Assembly: GCA_030248225.1 (NCBI GenBank)
Contig: JASANE010018648.1
Coordinates: forward strand, 16,394-80,393
DNA length: 64,000 bases
Direction: 5' to 3'
Source of the DNA: Trileptium ribeirensis
Taxonomy: Eukaryota > Nematoda > Enoplea > Enoplida > Thoracostomopsidae
In this document: in pieces, positions 11,512 to 24,149 of the stretch
How the letters are laid out: every line of letters begins with the position of its first letter
Numbering within the stretch: the stretch's first letter is position 1
Program-made: the position numbers and the translations under genes
Notes under the pieces: generated by a model
The model's input: the letters and a program-made list of their open reading frames with translations, nothing else
Told to the model about the DNA's origin: nothing
Database searches by the model: none

Positions 11512-11681
11512 TTTATAACGAACCTATAAAAATTGAACAAGTTTGCTATAACCAGTGGTTCCATTTTCCAATTCTCGTTTGGGGAATTTTTTCTAACTTG
11601 TATACGGAATACGGTTGGCTACACATGGTGGTTCTTCTTATGCTTGCCTTGTATGGTTTTTATCAGCACCACCTTTCATAA
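11512..11681 (+). CDS. Possible 3'-terminal exon of an unidentified membrane protein nested in GDE1 intron 2
   Basis: After a candidate acceptor (GCATTTTTCAG), an open frame runs to TAA at 11679-11681 and is followed 17 bases later by the polyadenylation signal AATAAA at 11699-11704. The peptide has balanced composition and ends in a hydrophobic stretch (MVVLLMLALYGFY) that could be a membrane helix, then QHHLS. I do not recognise the family. Small open pieces at about 11090-11216 and 11312-11368, each with a possible donor, could be upstream exons, but I could not join them in a consistent phase. Alternatively this is a chance ORF; the codon-like texture and the signal are the only support. 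Confidence 0.3.
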
Positions 11682-11775
11682 CATTTTTCAATTTTTTGAA
11701 TAAATAGAAAAGCCATATTTACTAAATGTGCTAGTATTTATATATTTATACCCTATTTATGAAAGGAATTAAAAT

Positions 11776-12186
11776 TTAACTGCGAGTTTTTGGTGAAAAT
11801 GTAACTTCTGCCATCGCTTGTTGTATCATATGAAATTGGAGAAATGAAATTAGCCGCTGTGTACATCTGTTTCCACAACTTCGGTCGATACGAAATCTTA
11901 AAGTGGTAAATTGAGCAGCAAATGGCGTCCCCGCAACCAATTTCGTAATCAGTGTTGATTTTCCGACCCCAAAATTATAGAAGGATGCGTCATCGTGGTC
12001 CGGATTAGAGTATCCAACCGTATGGTCAATTGATTGTCGGACACTATCCGAACTGAGCCAAAGGCCATTGTAGCATATGGTTGTTGCAGCATATAAGCCC
12101 TTACAGTTTCTACATTGCAGTCGCCTCGATGCTTTATCGCTTATGTGTAGTGCCACTTGCTGTGAAATTCGAGGGTTTTTTATGAT
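11776..12186 (-). CDS. Unidentified open frame, minus strand, in GDE1 intron 2
   Basis: An open frame of about 135 codons ends at 11776 on the minus strand and stays open upstream to about 12186, with no Met start, as expected of an internal or terminal exon. The peptide has mixed composition, a CRNCKGLYA stretch and a glycine/serine piece GVGKSTLITKLVAGTP. That piece looks superficially like a P-loop but lacks the GxxxxGK[ST] spacing. I do not recognise a family. It converges with the candidate exon at 11512-11681, their stops lying about 95 bp apart. Could equally be a pseudogene fragment or chance. Confidence 0.25.
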   Translation of the reverse strand: MIKNPRISQQVALHISDKASRRLQCRNCKGLYAATTICYNGLWLSSDSVRQSIDHTVGYSNPDHDDASFYNFGVGKSTLITKLVAGTPFAAQFTTLRFRIDRSCGNRCTQRLISFLQFHMIQQAMAEVTFSPKTRS

Positions 12187-12236
12187 GTGTAACCATTTAT
12201 TCGTTCAAATTTTTACCGATTTCGGTGCATTTATAG

Positions 12237-12342
12237 GTCTAAATTTGCTTTCGAACGGATTCCACTGTTCGAGGAAGCCTTGGAGCTTTGCATAAAACAT
12301 CGAACGCGATTATTTATCGACGTCAAATCACCACATCCATTG
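12237..12342 (+). CDS. GDE1: GDE1 exon 3
   Basis: Acceptor CATTTATAG is followed by G TCT AAA TTT GCT, completing the split Lys codon left by exon 2 (AA|G). The peptide FERIPLFEEALELCIKH and then RLFIDVKSPHPL matches the GDE1 segment with the (R/K)IPTLxEA motif and the FIDVK beta strand, whose Asp/Lys line the barrel active site. The exon ends TTG before GTAGTT in phase 0. Cumulative length of exons 1-3 is 549 nt, exactly 183 codons. The next exon, expected to encode the VCSFxPxVIY...TALTxRP region, was not located. Confidence 0.88.
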
Positions 12343-14300
12343 GTAGTTATTTGATTTCTGATTTTTAAATTTCTCTTATGCAGTGTTTGTATTTCTTTAA
12401 ATGTTAACCAACGTTAAAAATAGGCCTGTGTATTTTTAAGCTAAAATTAAGGCTTGTGGATGTCCAATCATTGGTAATCATCCAATCATGGTAAAAATCA
12501 TTACTGTGAAAGGACTGTTAATTTAAACAATATTGTTGCCAAGTTAAATACAATCATTGCGTTTACAAATGCGGACTTGCTTTGCGTCGGTCGCTATATG
12601 GGGTTGCTGTATGGAATTTTACTTCAATATAGTTGTAATTATAGCAGTTTTATATCGTTTCTATCGAGTTTGCCGAACAATAAAGCGTCCGCTACCGTTT
12701 CTCGGCGTACACTACTGAACATTTGCTTAACATTTTACGAAATTGTCTATACGTTCATTACGCTGTCGTCTTCACGTGCAGAGTGTAGCGGCACCCAGTA
12801 GTAAATATTTGGCTAGTGTGTCGATATATAACCTGTGAGCAGATTTTTTCAAAACGGACCCTGGGTCCAGCAAATTTTCTTTGGGTCTATACCTTAAACT
12901 CTGAATCCAAACATACAATTTTTGGCTAGAGAGTTTCACGAATTTTTGCACAATAAAGAAACATAATTACATAGCTAAGATTCTGTGCATGTCCCAAGCT
13001 AGGATAAAGGTTGAGGGTAATTCATGAAACCAACAACAAGCAACTACATACACATGTAAACATGAACGGCAGAAAGCCTTCACTTTGTATTAGAACTTAT
13101 TAGCAAATCCTACGTCTCCGAAGCTGCAACTGCCTTGGGTCCGGCGTGGGTCCAGTAAACATTTTTGGGTCTACGTAAATATATTTTGATCAAGACCCAC
13201 AATGTGGATCAAAAACGTTTCCTGTGAGGATTGTTTAATACTTAGAAACACCTTCAGCCTTATTTTAGAGAACCGACCAGACAGTGTCTTCAACTATTGT
13301 TCAAAGAGAAATTTGAATTTACTGATTTAACTTGCCCGAACAGTTTTATGATGATACGTGAACATCATGGTTGGTAATTATTTCAATTATTATTTTCTCA
13401 AAGTTGTATTACTGTTGGTGTGACCTCTGTTAGTCGGCTTAATGTTGAATTTTATTCCTAGATTTAGGACGCAGTGATGGTGATGATTCCTGACTATTTA
13501 AAACTGGCTTGGCGAACGTTGTCAATATCGAAAATGTGTTTAAAACAGTTTTACTTTTTTATATCACTTTTAGTATACAAACATTGCAATATTTAGGGTA
13601 ACTCGTCATTTATTTAGATTTAACGGTCATAGGTATACCTCGAATTTATATGGCTTCTGTCTGATTGATGTGTACATATGCAGGCTGACACTTTTCCGCG
13701 TAGCGCTGACGTAGCGTCAGCCTTGGTCTTTTTAATTTCCTAGACCATTCCGTTTCTTCTGTTTTGTTAAAATGTCTTCCTTGTTCCAAAATTGCATAAG
13801 AATCTGCAATTCAGTCATGTTTTGCGATAGTTACATTGTAGATTGTATATAGTGCATTACGGAAGAGTATGAGACTTCCCTGCACTGTAATATAAACCGT
13901 GTTGGATGGGATTGGCGTTTTTGGCCTATCTGTTGTGGATCATCATGCACAGACGCCCCAATGTTTGAGGGGAAGCTCGGACCCCCTTATTGGGGGAAGA
14001 TGGACCCCCAGTTTTGAGGGGGTCAGTTGAAACGGTATCTGCTTATAAACCGACCACCTCAAAACCTTCATATTACTAACTCTGTTACTTTTATTGCAAC
14101 ACTGAAAACTAATAATTACAGGAAGTCTCTTGAAGGAACTTCTCTTTATTTATGACAGCCGAGTATTTCTTGTACGGATTATTTTACTGCTTGAATTTTC
14201 ATTTTATCAGTCGTATTTTGTTGCACTTGTTTTTATTTATTTTAGGCGGTTCCTACGATTGTCAGTTTTTTCAAAAAGTATTCCATTCTCTATGATATAG
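12343..14300. other. GDE1 intron 3, first part; no recognised features
   Basis: Contains an open frame of about 95 codons ending at 12801 without recognisable domain, and a short hairpin-capable sequence near 13683-13721 (GGCTGAC ... GTCAGCC). The missing GDE1 exon should lie between here and 25456. Confidence 0.4.
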
Positions 14301-14369
14301 CTGCTGTTGCTTCATTCTTTCCGCAGATCGTATACGAAGTAAGCGTATAAGTGATGTGTTCTTGTGTGT

Positions 14370-16200
14370 GAGATTTGTTAGTTCATTGTCATTGCATGTG
14401 TATTAGATCGACGAGACGCTGCTGCATTACGCACTTCCAAAACGTAATGCCCATACGACCCCGGGTCTCGAAACATCAAGGGCGGACCTTATGGGTTCTA
14501 ATTTCTGGTCTGGGTCGGTCCCAAAAGACTACGGAGCTTAGTAAGCTGCAGGAGCGCATCACAGGATGTGTTCTGATCCTGCCGGACCGGTTGCACACGT
14601 AGCCTAAGCTGGTCTACATTTGAGGACCCTAATAAGGGGTAACGAATGGACGTGTCGGAGTCATCGCCTTTTTCATGGGACACTCACAGCTGGTTCAAAT
14701 CACGGCGTGAACTACTAAACCTTCCTAATGACAGCTGCGCTTACCTTACTCGGAAAATGGGACGGGAAAACATACATGTAACACGAGGCGGTAATCAGTT
14801 AGTTATCGAAGCGCCATTTGAGTAACTACTCCCTCGGTACAACTACTACTACTAGGGTACTCCAGTTACACAATAGATTCAGGTAAGCTAAATACGGCAC
14901 GACAACAGACAGATTCATATATACGGGTCAAAGCGTATACCATGGGGATTTTAGGGTTTTGATTTTGCTCATCCTAATCAACTGCTATGATAGACGATAT
15001 GCGAATACAGCAAAATAACAAATGGGTTAAAACACGACAGGTTATAATAAAATAGCAGAGGATACGGTTGAACAATCGATATGAATATAATACAAGCAAG
15101 AATACACATTAATACAGGTGCAAGTTTGTGAGTTTACAATCGGTACGACTCCTAATTTTGAGTGCGAAGGCGTAGCATTTTCTTTCCTACACGCATACGT
15201 ATTTACGAATTATAACTGCGGGTACAACAAGTTTTCGCTAATACAGTGTATAATAAGCTAAACGTAGTTCCAGGTTCCTATGAAATTATACTTCAAATAC
15301 GGTAACAAATAACCGAATTTTAGGCTTAAATCTATACTCATTTGCAACCTAAATAAATACGATTTGACGGCCAAATTTCTGCATTTTAAGAAGACGCTGG
15401 ATCGAGCAGATCCAGGGAAGAGTACTCAATTGTCGATTTGAGTCTAAAACAGGGTTCACTCAGGACTTTCGTTCACGCTCCGTTCGGCGGAACGATACTC
15501 TAAATTCTTGCCAGAAACTAAGGCTAAACAATAAGTGGTAAAGAAAAGAAATCTTAAATACGACACTCGGAAATGCTAATTCGGGTATTCCACGTCCTAA
15601 TATGGGTCTGATAAGTGATATTCGGTTCGTTTACTTCATATATTTACTTAGTCCATTATAGAGTTCCAATTGGATTATTTCTAAAGCTACGGAAGGGTTG
15701 AAGGCGTTGTCTCAGCCTTCAATCTTAAATGCTTAAGACGATCGTACAAACGCAACTCAGTATTCGTGAGCAATTTGACTGATTTGGTGCTGGTCGAGAG
15801 GTTCTCAAGTATATTATATACAAATTTTATTGTTCAGCTTTGGCAAAAAATCGTAATGATTTACTACTCAGTGCGCAAAGGCTATATGCAGGTTGACAAA
15901 AGTTTGGTTAATTTCTTAATCTTGAGAGATAGATACTTGCTTAATCTTTAATCGAAAACAACGGATGCTACGCTTGACCGCGCGAGTAGGCCACTGCTCT
16001 GGAGTTATTCCAAACTTCCAGAGGTTCAAATGGGCTAAAAGACTTAGCTTACTTGACTAATTTATCAACTAATTGAATGTCTTAACTTAATTTTTTGTAA
16101 CGGAAGTCATTTTACGACCACTTCGGATCGCTCACCGTCGCTACGACGCGACGGTACTAGTGTGGGACGAGTTCAGGCGCGTCCCTAATTCAAGCAAAGC
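14370..16200 (-). repeat. Diverged copy of a LINE-derived repeat (related to 18970-22060)
   Basis: Segments at 14395-14602 and about 15960-16190 match, in the same order and orientation, 18985-19172 and about 21845-22055. Shared phrases include ACTTCCAAAAC, CACAGGATGTG.TCTGATCCTGCCGG and GGTACTAGTGT. Because the second copy contains a minus-strand RT fragment, I read this as an older fragment of the same minus-strand LINE. Boundaries are approximate and the middle is too diverged to align by eye. Confidence 0.5.
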
Positions 16201-16829
16201 CTGTGCGTCAGGTTAACCTATATAAATTGTGTGGCTATACGTTACAATTGTGCAAATTTTATGCCAACTTAAGGGCATGGGGCAGGGCTTAAAATCGCAT
16301 TCAGCTAAATGAAAAGTTATCTGGGACTAAACCTATCAATGACGATGCCTTGTAGGTCATCGGCACTATCCTAAAAATACTTAAGCTTTTGCTATTTCAA
16401 CTTAAAACGGCTCTGGAAAAGAGCTCTGTTTGTTACTAAATTTTTTTATTCAGTTCCTACCTATCCAAAGTGTCCGGGAACGTCGGATCTACCGGTCAGT
16501 ATAATCGTACGATGTTTTCCTATTGAATTTAACTCGGTTTATATCCTTAAGCTACTCAGTTTTCCCGGTTCCAACCAAGGTCCTTAGCCCAATCCATCGA
16601 AATGGAGGGGCAGACATATAAATTTGAATTTCTCAATTATTTGCAGCCTTTCTCCATGAAACTTTCCACGGGGTCTGGGTTCGATCTAACTGTTCGTTTT
16701 ATTAGGACCGGGTCAACGGTCCTCACAATAATTAGTCCTTCGGACCGGGACCCGCGCTAAATTTTTTACACCAAAAAGTTTGCCACTGCCATCAAATTTA
16801 CCAACTCATATAAATTTAATATTTCTATC

Positions 16830-17056
16830 GAGGCAGCAGCATGTCGGAGTTTCGCGACTCCGTTAGCATTCGTGCTGCACTGATGACTGCTATATGTACA
16901 GAGGAAAAACGAAATATAGAGCTGAAAGCTCAGAAAATACGTGCTAAAGGTAAACCAAAACCTACTATGAAAACACTCATGTATACGAAAGAAATCTGTG
17001 AAATTTGTGTAGGCCTTGAGCGGCTTTTGCGCCGCTCTGGTCCGCATTTTTCATAA
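16830..17056 (+). other. Unidentified 71-codon ORF with ATG
   Basis: ATG at 16841 opens a 71-codon frame with a basic middle (residues about 23-43, rich in Lys, Arg and Glu) and ending in SGPHFS. Composition is more protein-like than neighbouring frames, but there is no domain, splice context or polyadenylation signal that I can recognise. Listed only as a candidate. Confidence 0.15.
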
Positions 17057-18099
17057 TTTTTGAACGGGCCACGGTTTTGTCGGGCTTGATCGCGCAAATG
17101 GAAGGCCTAACGTGCCTCTATTTGTAAAACAAAAATCATTTAAATTCTGAAGGGAATTTTGAACTATAGACGTTTAAAGTTTTAGGCGGCAGCGGACCCC
17201 AATCGGGTCGCCGGGCAAATGAACCCGGTCGGGTTTGTCCGATCTTACGATATTATTCGAAAGTCCTAACACGATTCTATATTCTAACAAATTTTAAACA
17301 AAATTCATGGAGGGAATGTCAAAATATTTTAAATTTACGTTTCCGATGGGGGCAAGCCCCTTCAGGGTCGTCGGGTTTGTGATTCCGTCGGGTCTTCAAA
17401 GCTTTTATGAACCTAATCAATAGCTGGCATCCTTACAAAGATCCGAGTAAGATTTCAGTCAAATTCCTGGAGTAATTCTAGAGATATGACGGATTTATAC
17501 CCAGAGTGAGTTATCGCACTCTAGACATTAGATTAACAAATTCGGTTGCGGGTCGAGTACATTTCAGGCTCGATTTTAGAAGCGTAGGTTGTTACTAACC
17601 CCCTAACAAAATCTCAGCAAAACTGCTAGAAGGAACAGTGTGCCAGGTAAATTTTATCGATTACGAGTAACTATTAATAATTATTATGATCACGATTTTG
17701 TAACGATATCTTCTCATAAGTTATGGGCCGGAGCCGCAACTTTCAATTCCGAATCGACGTTTTAAAACTCATTTTATTTTTTTATAAATCTCCAGTGTTC
17801 ATAATAACATTGAACACTGGGAATTTTGATATTTTGTTTTTTGTACTTATATTTTTCGACAATTTTACTTATTTGCTGTTCGCTATACGGCGAATAGCCA
17901 TCATTTCTGTGGTCCTCATGTGTGAGGACGGTCGTGACGGGTTTCCGTGACGGCCGCTCTTTCTACTAAAATCGGGGCGAATTTCACGGTCCTACTACGC
18001 GGGGTATGGCTTTTCCTATGTATCGGGGTGTTCGGGGAGTCGCACCGTCCTACTTATTCGCAGATCGGGTATGACAACAGCTCGCCAGACCCGAACGTT

Positions 18100-18680
18100 C
18101 CTACCTATAAAAACTACTAGTAAATATGTGTAAAATCGCTAACTTTCCTCTAAAAATCGACCTAATCAGGGATGAGTTACTTACGTACATACACACCTCA
18201 ATAATCATAAGTATAAAAAGTACAACAAAATATGACAATAGTCATAGATATAGCATGAAAATACAATGGATTTACACACAGATATGTGCCTTTATGGCCA
18301 TAATCAACAAAACGAACTTGGTATAAATATGGTACGATGAATATATATCTACTGTTACAACCATACACATACGATTACGGGTACAAATCGGATATACGGG
18401 ATCAGTATAACCAAATTATCAATTCAAGCATGTATGTACAAGAACAACGGTACAAATGGGTACATAAAAATCGAAAATGGTCGTGGTTATAATATACAAA
18501 TCAAGTACGCGAAGGGTGCCTTTGTGGCAAACAAACGGAATGGTACAAATAATAACAATACTATTCAAATCAAATACGCCAATGAGTGCCTTTATGGCAA
18601 TACAAACGGTATATGATTCGACAAATAACAGTAATGATAACGCAACAATTATCCATTTCTGAAATAGTAATAATATACCC
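18100..18680. repeat. Degenerate tandem repeat with TGCCTTTATGGC units
   Basis: The phrase GTGCCTTTRTGGC followed by an A-rich stretch and GGTATA or GGTACAAAT recurs near 18286, 18509 and 18588; the last two units are about 80 bp apart and alike over most of their length. Simple AT-rich context. Confidence 0.55.
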
Positions 18681-18969
18681 ATTATGATCACTAAAACGTC
18701 CGCGGTGCAGGCCGAAATACTGGAAATACATATTGTTACATAGCGAGACTATCGGACCTAGCGATTCCTGATCTGCGATTGACATAGCGATAATCAAATC
18801 AGTTCCAATTACATATATATACGGGGGCCGGGACGTGGCTTCGCCTTCCTGCAGCCATAGTCATTGGGGATCCAATTTTGGGAAACTTAAGTAACTCAGA
18901 TTCGCAAATGTTGTCCATTAGCGTACGGCCAGGATTAATCTATCTCGTAATGATCCAGCATGGATCTGT

Positions 18970-21900
18970 TACACATGTGTAAAGCGCCGTTGCACTGCTG
19001 CATTCGTACTTCCAAAACACTATGCTCATACGACTCCGGCTAACGTAACCTAAGGGTGGACCTAATGGATTCGTTTTTCTCGGTCAGTCACAGGAAGCTA
19101 CGGAGGTTAGCATGCCTGAGGACGCCTCACAGGATGTGATCTGATCCTGCCGGGTGCGTTGCATACGTAGTACTACCTTTGAGGTTTCCAGGTATGTTGG
19201 CTTCGTCACCTGCTCACAGGCTAAATAGACCGTACCGTTATTTCCTATTCTAGTTCCACCTGGAAGTGTCGATCGAACGCTAGGTTATTTAAAGCGAGTG
19301 GGCCCACTAGGGTCCGACAATCCCTAGACGCTTAACGTCGGATTTTGACCGTTTGAGTGAACTTTGATAATTGGTTGCCTGGCGGCCTTCTAGTCTTAAT
19401 CGACTGTGGCGGGGAATTTTTTGGGAAAACTAATCAATTTCCCACGATTCGTATCTACACATCGAATAATCTGCGAACCACACTACGATTTTCGAACTCT
19501 TCGAAGTCAAGTCTAAACGCAGGTCGTCGACTGGATTGACGATTTAAAACCCCTTTCGTACATATTGCTACACGAGGCATTAACAACGCGAGAATACAAA
19601 TGACTTCCAATACTGTTTATTGATGAGGTAATGGAGTACGCATTCGGACAAATAAATAAAGCAACACCGTTATGCAATTTACAGCATAAACATATGTTCC
19701 TAAAGGCACACGACGGATATGTAACAGTTATCATACGCGGATAATACGACATAAATTCAACTAAACGGGCTAGAGTAATCGCTTTTTTAAGTTCACAGCC
19801 GTATGTTCACTTAATGTCCTCAATTCTTGTGGGTACTTTGACGACCGCTAGGCTTACTTTAATACGTGGAATTCGGGGAAAGCGGGCAAAAAGCGAATCG
19901 CGCGCCGTAGTTGACCGGGCACCAAGGGAAAACTAGTAACGACCGCATCGAATCATAAAGGCGGTTGGCCTGTTCAGGTAAGCTGAATGCGGCTAACAAG
20001 CATACGTAACAGCTGGGGAGATATGCTCCATTGGATCGGGGTGTGACTCTGCTACACTGACCCTATTCTACGCGAAAAGTGGTATGACAAAGCATACATA
20101 ATACAACTACATATGTAAATATAGTTATGTAGCAGGGAATAACAGGAACCAGCAACCGTAACCGTCCATTTAAACCAGATCCGGAACCTGGTCTTCGAAA
20201 CTTATATAGTAAAACGCATGTAGGGAGAATGAAGGTACAGTAGATTTAAAATGTATTAAAACAACTTTTATATTAAACTTAATGTATTTCAATGGCACTA
20301 TTACCTTTCTGAAACTTTAAAGAGGCCGAGGAAGCTAATAATGTTTATTTATCGACAGATATGTCGGTTTTATGACACCCAGTGCAAAATATTCCTTCCA
20401 CTATACACCCTTGCGTATACTGCGTCAAACTGAATGTGCTTACAACGCATGGAACGTAGAATAAACACTTTCGCAGTGTCTCCAGTCGCCTCTTTTTACT
20501 ATACATACATATTGTTCCTTAGGAATCTTGAAATTATTAGTTTATATGGTTATAAGAGAAAATAATAGAAGGTAATTTTCTGATCAGTGGTCAGAGGCAC
20601 TGTTTAGGCTAGCGTTGGGCAACCAGTGCCCGTCAGTTACGTATGTGATAATGATGATAAATTGCTAATCAGAAAGCTATAAATGAGACAAACTGTGATA
20701 CTGTTCGCATCGGTTCAATAAATACAGTTCATTGCCAAAAATGCAGTTTCTAGCTGGGTTACAGATAACGTTACTTTATTTCAATGTAGATTGATTTACA
20801 AACTTTGCAAACGCAGTGTCTGGTGCTTGACGCAAATTATGTTAGCCAAGCTTACGCTAAGTACTTCTACGTAAGCTATAATATGTTACTGAGTTGGACC
20901 GGTTGCATTCGACATAAACCCGCAGACTTCTGAACGTGCGAAATAGCTGCTACAAAAATCGACCTGGCGTTGTTTTGTTAATAAATTCCTGCAGGTTAAG
21001 ATGAAAAATTCCTACTAAACTTATGCGCCCTACTTACGTTTCACACCGCAAATTGCTGAATTAATCTTTTCTTTTGCTTGGTTGTATTGGAATTTGGTCA
21101 TTGTATACATATATTACATATGTTTAGAAAATCAAGATTTGAATGAAAATTTTAATCACAGATGAAGCAAAAATGTGGAATATTTCAAACAAAATTTTGA
21201 AACCGGAATTCGTGTTCCGATATGGTTTTTGCCCTTTTCTGGAACCGCAACCAGAACAAGATCTTCATCGGAACCGGAGTTCCGATTACTCACTTTTGTG
21301 TAACGGATCATAATTATAATGGCATCATACAACAATGTTACAATACAATGACAAGGTACGACTCTTCGACAGTGCGACTTATTTGAATGACATGACAGTA
21401 AGTTTCTGGTTCGATTATAGCCTAACCTCCTAAGGAGTTGTACCTGAGTTTGCTGGTGTGAAACTTAAATCCAGGTAAACCGGTTCGACTGTTAAACTGG
21501 TAAGCCGTCGGGTTGGGATTTCGTGCTCCCGAGTGTAGAATTGCTATACATGCAAGTATATACATGCGCAATCCTTCAGGGAAGTTTTGAACGACAAACT
21601 TTGTTTTAGCGATCCCTTTAACAATCTGGGAGAGCAAATTGGTGAACCGTACTTCATGGTTGGACGTACAAAACATTTGTACGTGTTCAACTGAAAATCG
21701 CGTTCTCGAAACTTGAAAGTATGGAAAATGTTAGAAACCATATACGGGTCGTGACGTATTTGGTCCGTCCTATGTGTGGTTTATTAAGCCTACTATTGTT
21801 TTACTTAACTGTTTCTCACTTGAAAATGAGGAAGTTTACGGTTGGGCTCGCGAGCGGGCCATTGTCGAAATAGTAAACCATTCTGGGGCTATCTCTAATA

Positions 21901-22060
21901 TCTACGAGCTCATCCAGGTTAAAAGACGTAACCTACTTAGCTAATTGTCAGTAATTTATATATATGTTTATATTCTCAAGGGAAATAGTTTTTATTGTGA
22001 GTCACTCGTCATCGCTGCGAAGCAGTGGTACTAGTGTAGTGCTCCGCTCAGGTTTAAGTT
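18970..22060 (-). mobile_element. Decayed LINE, minus strand, with RT C-terminal fragment at 21430-21930
   Basis: On the minus strand, 21741 to 21544 encodes RERDFQLNTYKCFVRP followed by TMKYGSPICSP, the RT 'thumb' motif of CR1/L2/Jockey elements (family pattern YkxxVRPxLEYxSPVWSP). Upstream on that strand, near 21870, is NGPLASPTV, comparable to the family's NGxPL strand. Frame shifts break it at several points. The region also contains the 20311-20650 dispersed repeat. Downstream parts (about 18985-19172) match 14395-14602. Outer limits are estimates. Confidence 0.6.
20311..20650. repeat. Dispersed repeat, copy 2 (matches 2498-2850)
   Basis: Starts GAAACTTTAAAGAGGCCGAGG and ends after TTAGGCTAGCGTTGGGCAAC; same orientation as copy 1. 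Non-coding. Confidence 0.75.
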
Positions 22061-22123
22061 TATTATTATTAAATCTGTTATATTATTTTCTGGGTTTCGA
22101 TCTAATATTGTAATGTGTTAATA

Positions 22124-22500
22124 CTACGAATATAAAAAACTTTCGAGGCTTTGCAAAAATAACGAGTTTATTCGTTCGAACGTATCTGTGGCTATAAAAG
22201 TCACTTGCTTGCAGTGATACCGCTCGCTGCACAATTCTGGGTTGACCCACCTTTTAGTAGTATAGATATCTCGATGCTGTTTCGTTCGAAAGACGATATT
22301 TTTGGCTAGCACTGTTCGTTTTATGTTTACTAGTTGCAGGTGAAGCGCGCAGATAACAGAATTATAACCGGACACACGTGGCGTCAAGGATTTTTTGCGT
22401 ATTCCGATATTGAAATGACTATTCCGCGTTTTGAGTAAGTCCAAACATTCCTTTTTAACATTTTGATAGAATCTGTTCGAAATCTTTGGTTGGCAGAATG
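22124..22500 (-). CDS. Unidentified open frame, minus strand, next to MITE H1
   Basis: About 125 codons open on the minus strand, ending at 22124, with no Met start. CpG is more frequent here than in surrounding DNA. The peptide is of mixed composition with no motif I recognise. It may be an old transposase or host exon fragment, or chance. Confidence 0.2.
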
Positions 22501-22586
22501 GTCAAAATGTGACCATATATTTGACGGAATGAATTTGGCATCCGTGTATTTGAAATTTATGGTCTTTAGCAACAAATTTGGAGTTA

Positions 22587-22897
22587 TGTTTGAGTAAACT
22601 TAAGTTGCACCCCTTACCATCCAGTTTTACCAAAATCAATTGGTATTCAGTTGTTCACTGAACACAAATTACAGAAATTAGTCCGTTTCATATTTCATAC
22701 ATTATAATTTGAAAATGTTAGCGAACACATTGGTGTTAAAATACAGGGGCCGAATTGCTTTCGCTGATGGCGTTATGGAACAGAAATACGTCGAAATCTG
22801 ATACGGCTGTTGAAATTCGAGTTTTGTTCTCTAACAACGTTTTGTACATGGTGTTAAAACAGGATGGTTGGGGGCGCATCTTAAGTTTACTCTTGCA
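22587..22897. mobile_element. Harbinger-like MITE 'H1', uninterrupted copy
   Basis: 311 bp with TIRs TGTTTGAGTAAACTTAAG and the complement of CTTAAGTTTACTCTTGCA, flanked by TTA at 22584-22586 and 22898-22900. Internal sequence matches the copy at 5218-5907 once the latter's insertion is ignored. Its single GATAC at 22800-22804 is the empty site for the nested E2 copy. Confidence 0.85.
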
Positions 22898-22900
22898 TTA

Positions 22901-23810
22901 TTAAAACATGTGATATTTGTTCTCTAACATCATCTCGCAGCAATACATTATTTTTTATCTGAAATTGAAATTTTAGCTCTTCTCCATGGAAAAAGTGGAA
23001 AATCGATATACTATAACAGTATAACTGCAGTGAAAACAGTGTGTTTGAACAACTGAATAAGGTAGACTTTGAGTTAAAAAAGTTCAAAATTACAGTTTGA
23101 AAATTTGTAGCTATGTAATATGACATAACGGGTTAGTCGATGTTTATTGTAAATACATTTTGATAGACATAGCATGAATACTGCTTTATATACTAAATTT
23201 TAGACTCCAATTATTATTTTTAGTATATCGTGCAATTTATATTTAGTCGTGATACTCGTTGTATAATTCAGTGGCGTTTTTTACTACACATAGGTATATT
23301 AATTGAAATGGAGTAGATGAAAAGATGTTACATAATATTGTATCTCTGAATCACACATAACTCGTCAATGATTTTTTTATTTTAACAAACATTTTACTGA
23401 TAATTCTATGTAATAGAACTATTATTGGTTTTGTTTCTCTAATGATCTCTTGTTCGAAACATTGCAAAACAGACAAATTAGCACTTTGTTAACTTGGCTA
23501 TGCGACCTGCCTTATATTTAAGTTAAAACTGCGTGCAAAGTCATTTCAATACCAGCAGCAACTTCATTAAATGTCAGTTTTCCAAACTAATAATTTTGAC
23601 TAACTATTAGTCGAACGTAAGAAACGGTCCCCGAGAAATGAAATTTAATAAATAAGTTTCAATCTCGACTTGATTGGTAGGTGTATTTACCTCAGTAGAC
23701 GTGTTCACTTTAATGTTTTAAGTATTCAATGTCATAACATCTCTCAAACTTCAGTTGAATTAAAGTGTCAATGGGTATTCTATGTAGCCAGTTTTGTGCT
23801 TTTAATTTAT
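22901..23810. other. GDE1 intron, no recognised features
   Basis: AT-rich intronic DNA with only short chance frames. Confidence 0.45.
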
Positions 23811-24149
23811 TTATGCGAGAAGAGTTAAAGTAGATGGATCTGCCTTCAGTAGATGGAAGCCCTTTAGACATCTAGCATTCCATATATTATTTACGTTGCA
23901 TCTTATGCCGAGCGATTTCCAAACTCCAAATATAATCGCAAATCTACATGTTTTACGAAAATAAGTGCTAAGCTTGAGACGTTTACGTCTATTGGGGAAT
24001 TCGACGTGGAAGAAGCTTGCATTGTGGTTCACAATATAAGTGGAAATAGCTTTAACATCGCATTGTGTGAATTGATAGTGGGCTACAGGGGCCTCACGTA
24101 GTTTCGTGTCTGATTGTAACAATTTTAAAGTTTGTGGTGGGCATGTCAC
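23811..24149 (-). CDS. Unidentified open frame, minus strand
   Basis: A 112-codon frame with mixed composition (several Cys, His, Arg and aromatic residues) ending at 23811. No domain recognised. It is one of four minus-strand frames in the GDE1 introns (with 11776-12186, 22124-22500 and 25898-26230) that look more protein-like than the local background. They could be fragments of dead elements or exons of an antisense gene, but I could not link them by splice phase. Confidence 0.2.
   Translation of the reverse strand: MTCPPQTLKLLQSDTKLREAPVAHYQFTQCDVKAISTYIVNHNASFFHVEFPNRRKRLKLSTYFRKTCRFAIIFGVWKSLGIRCNVNNIWNARCLKGFHLLKADPSTLTLLA

Noticed and set aside
11965..12020. GVGKST peptide as an ATP/GTP-binding P-loop
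   Set aside because: The residues before it do not give the GxxxxGK[ST] spacing and there is no downstream nucleotide-binding motif.
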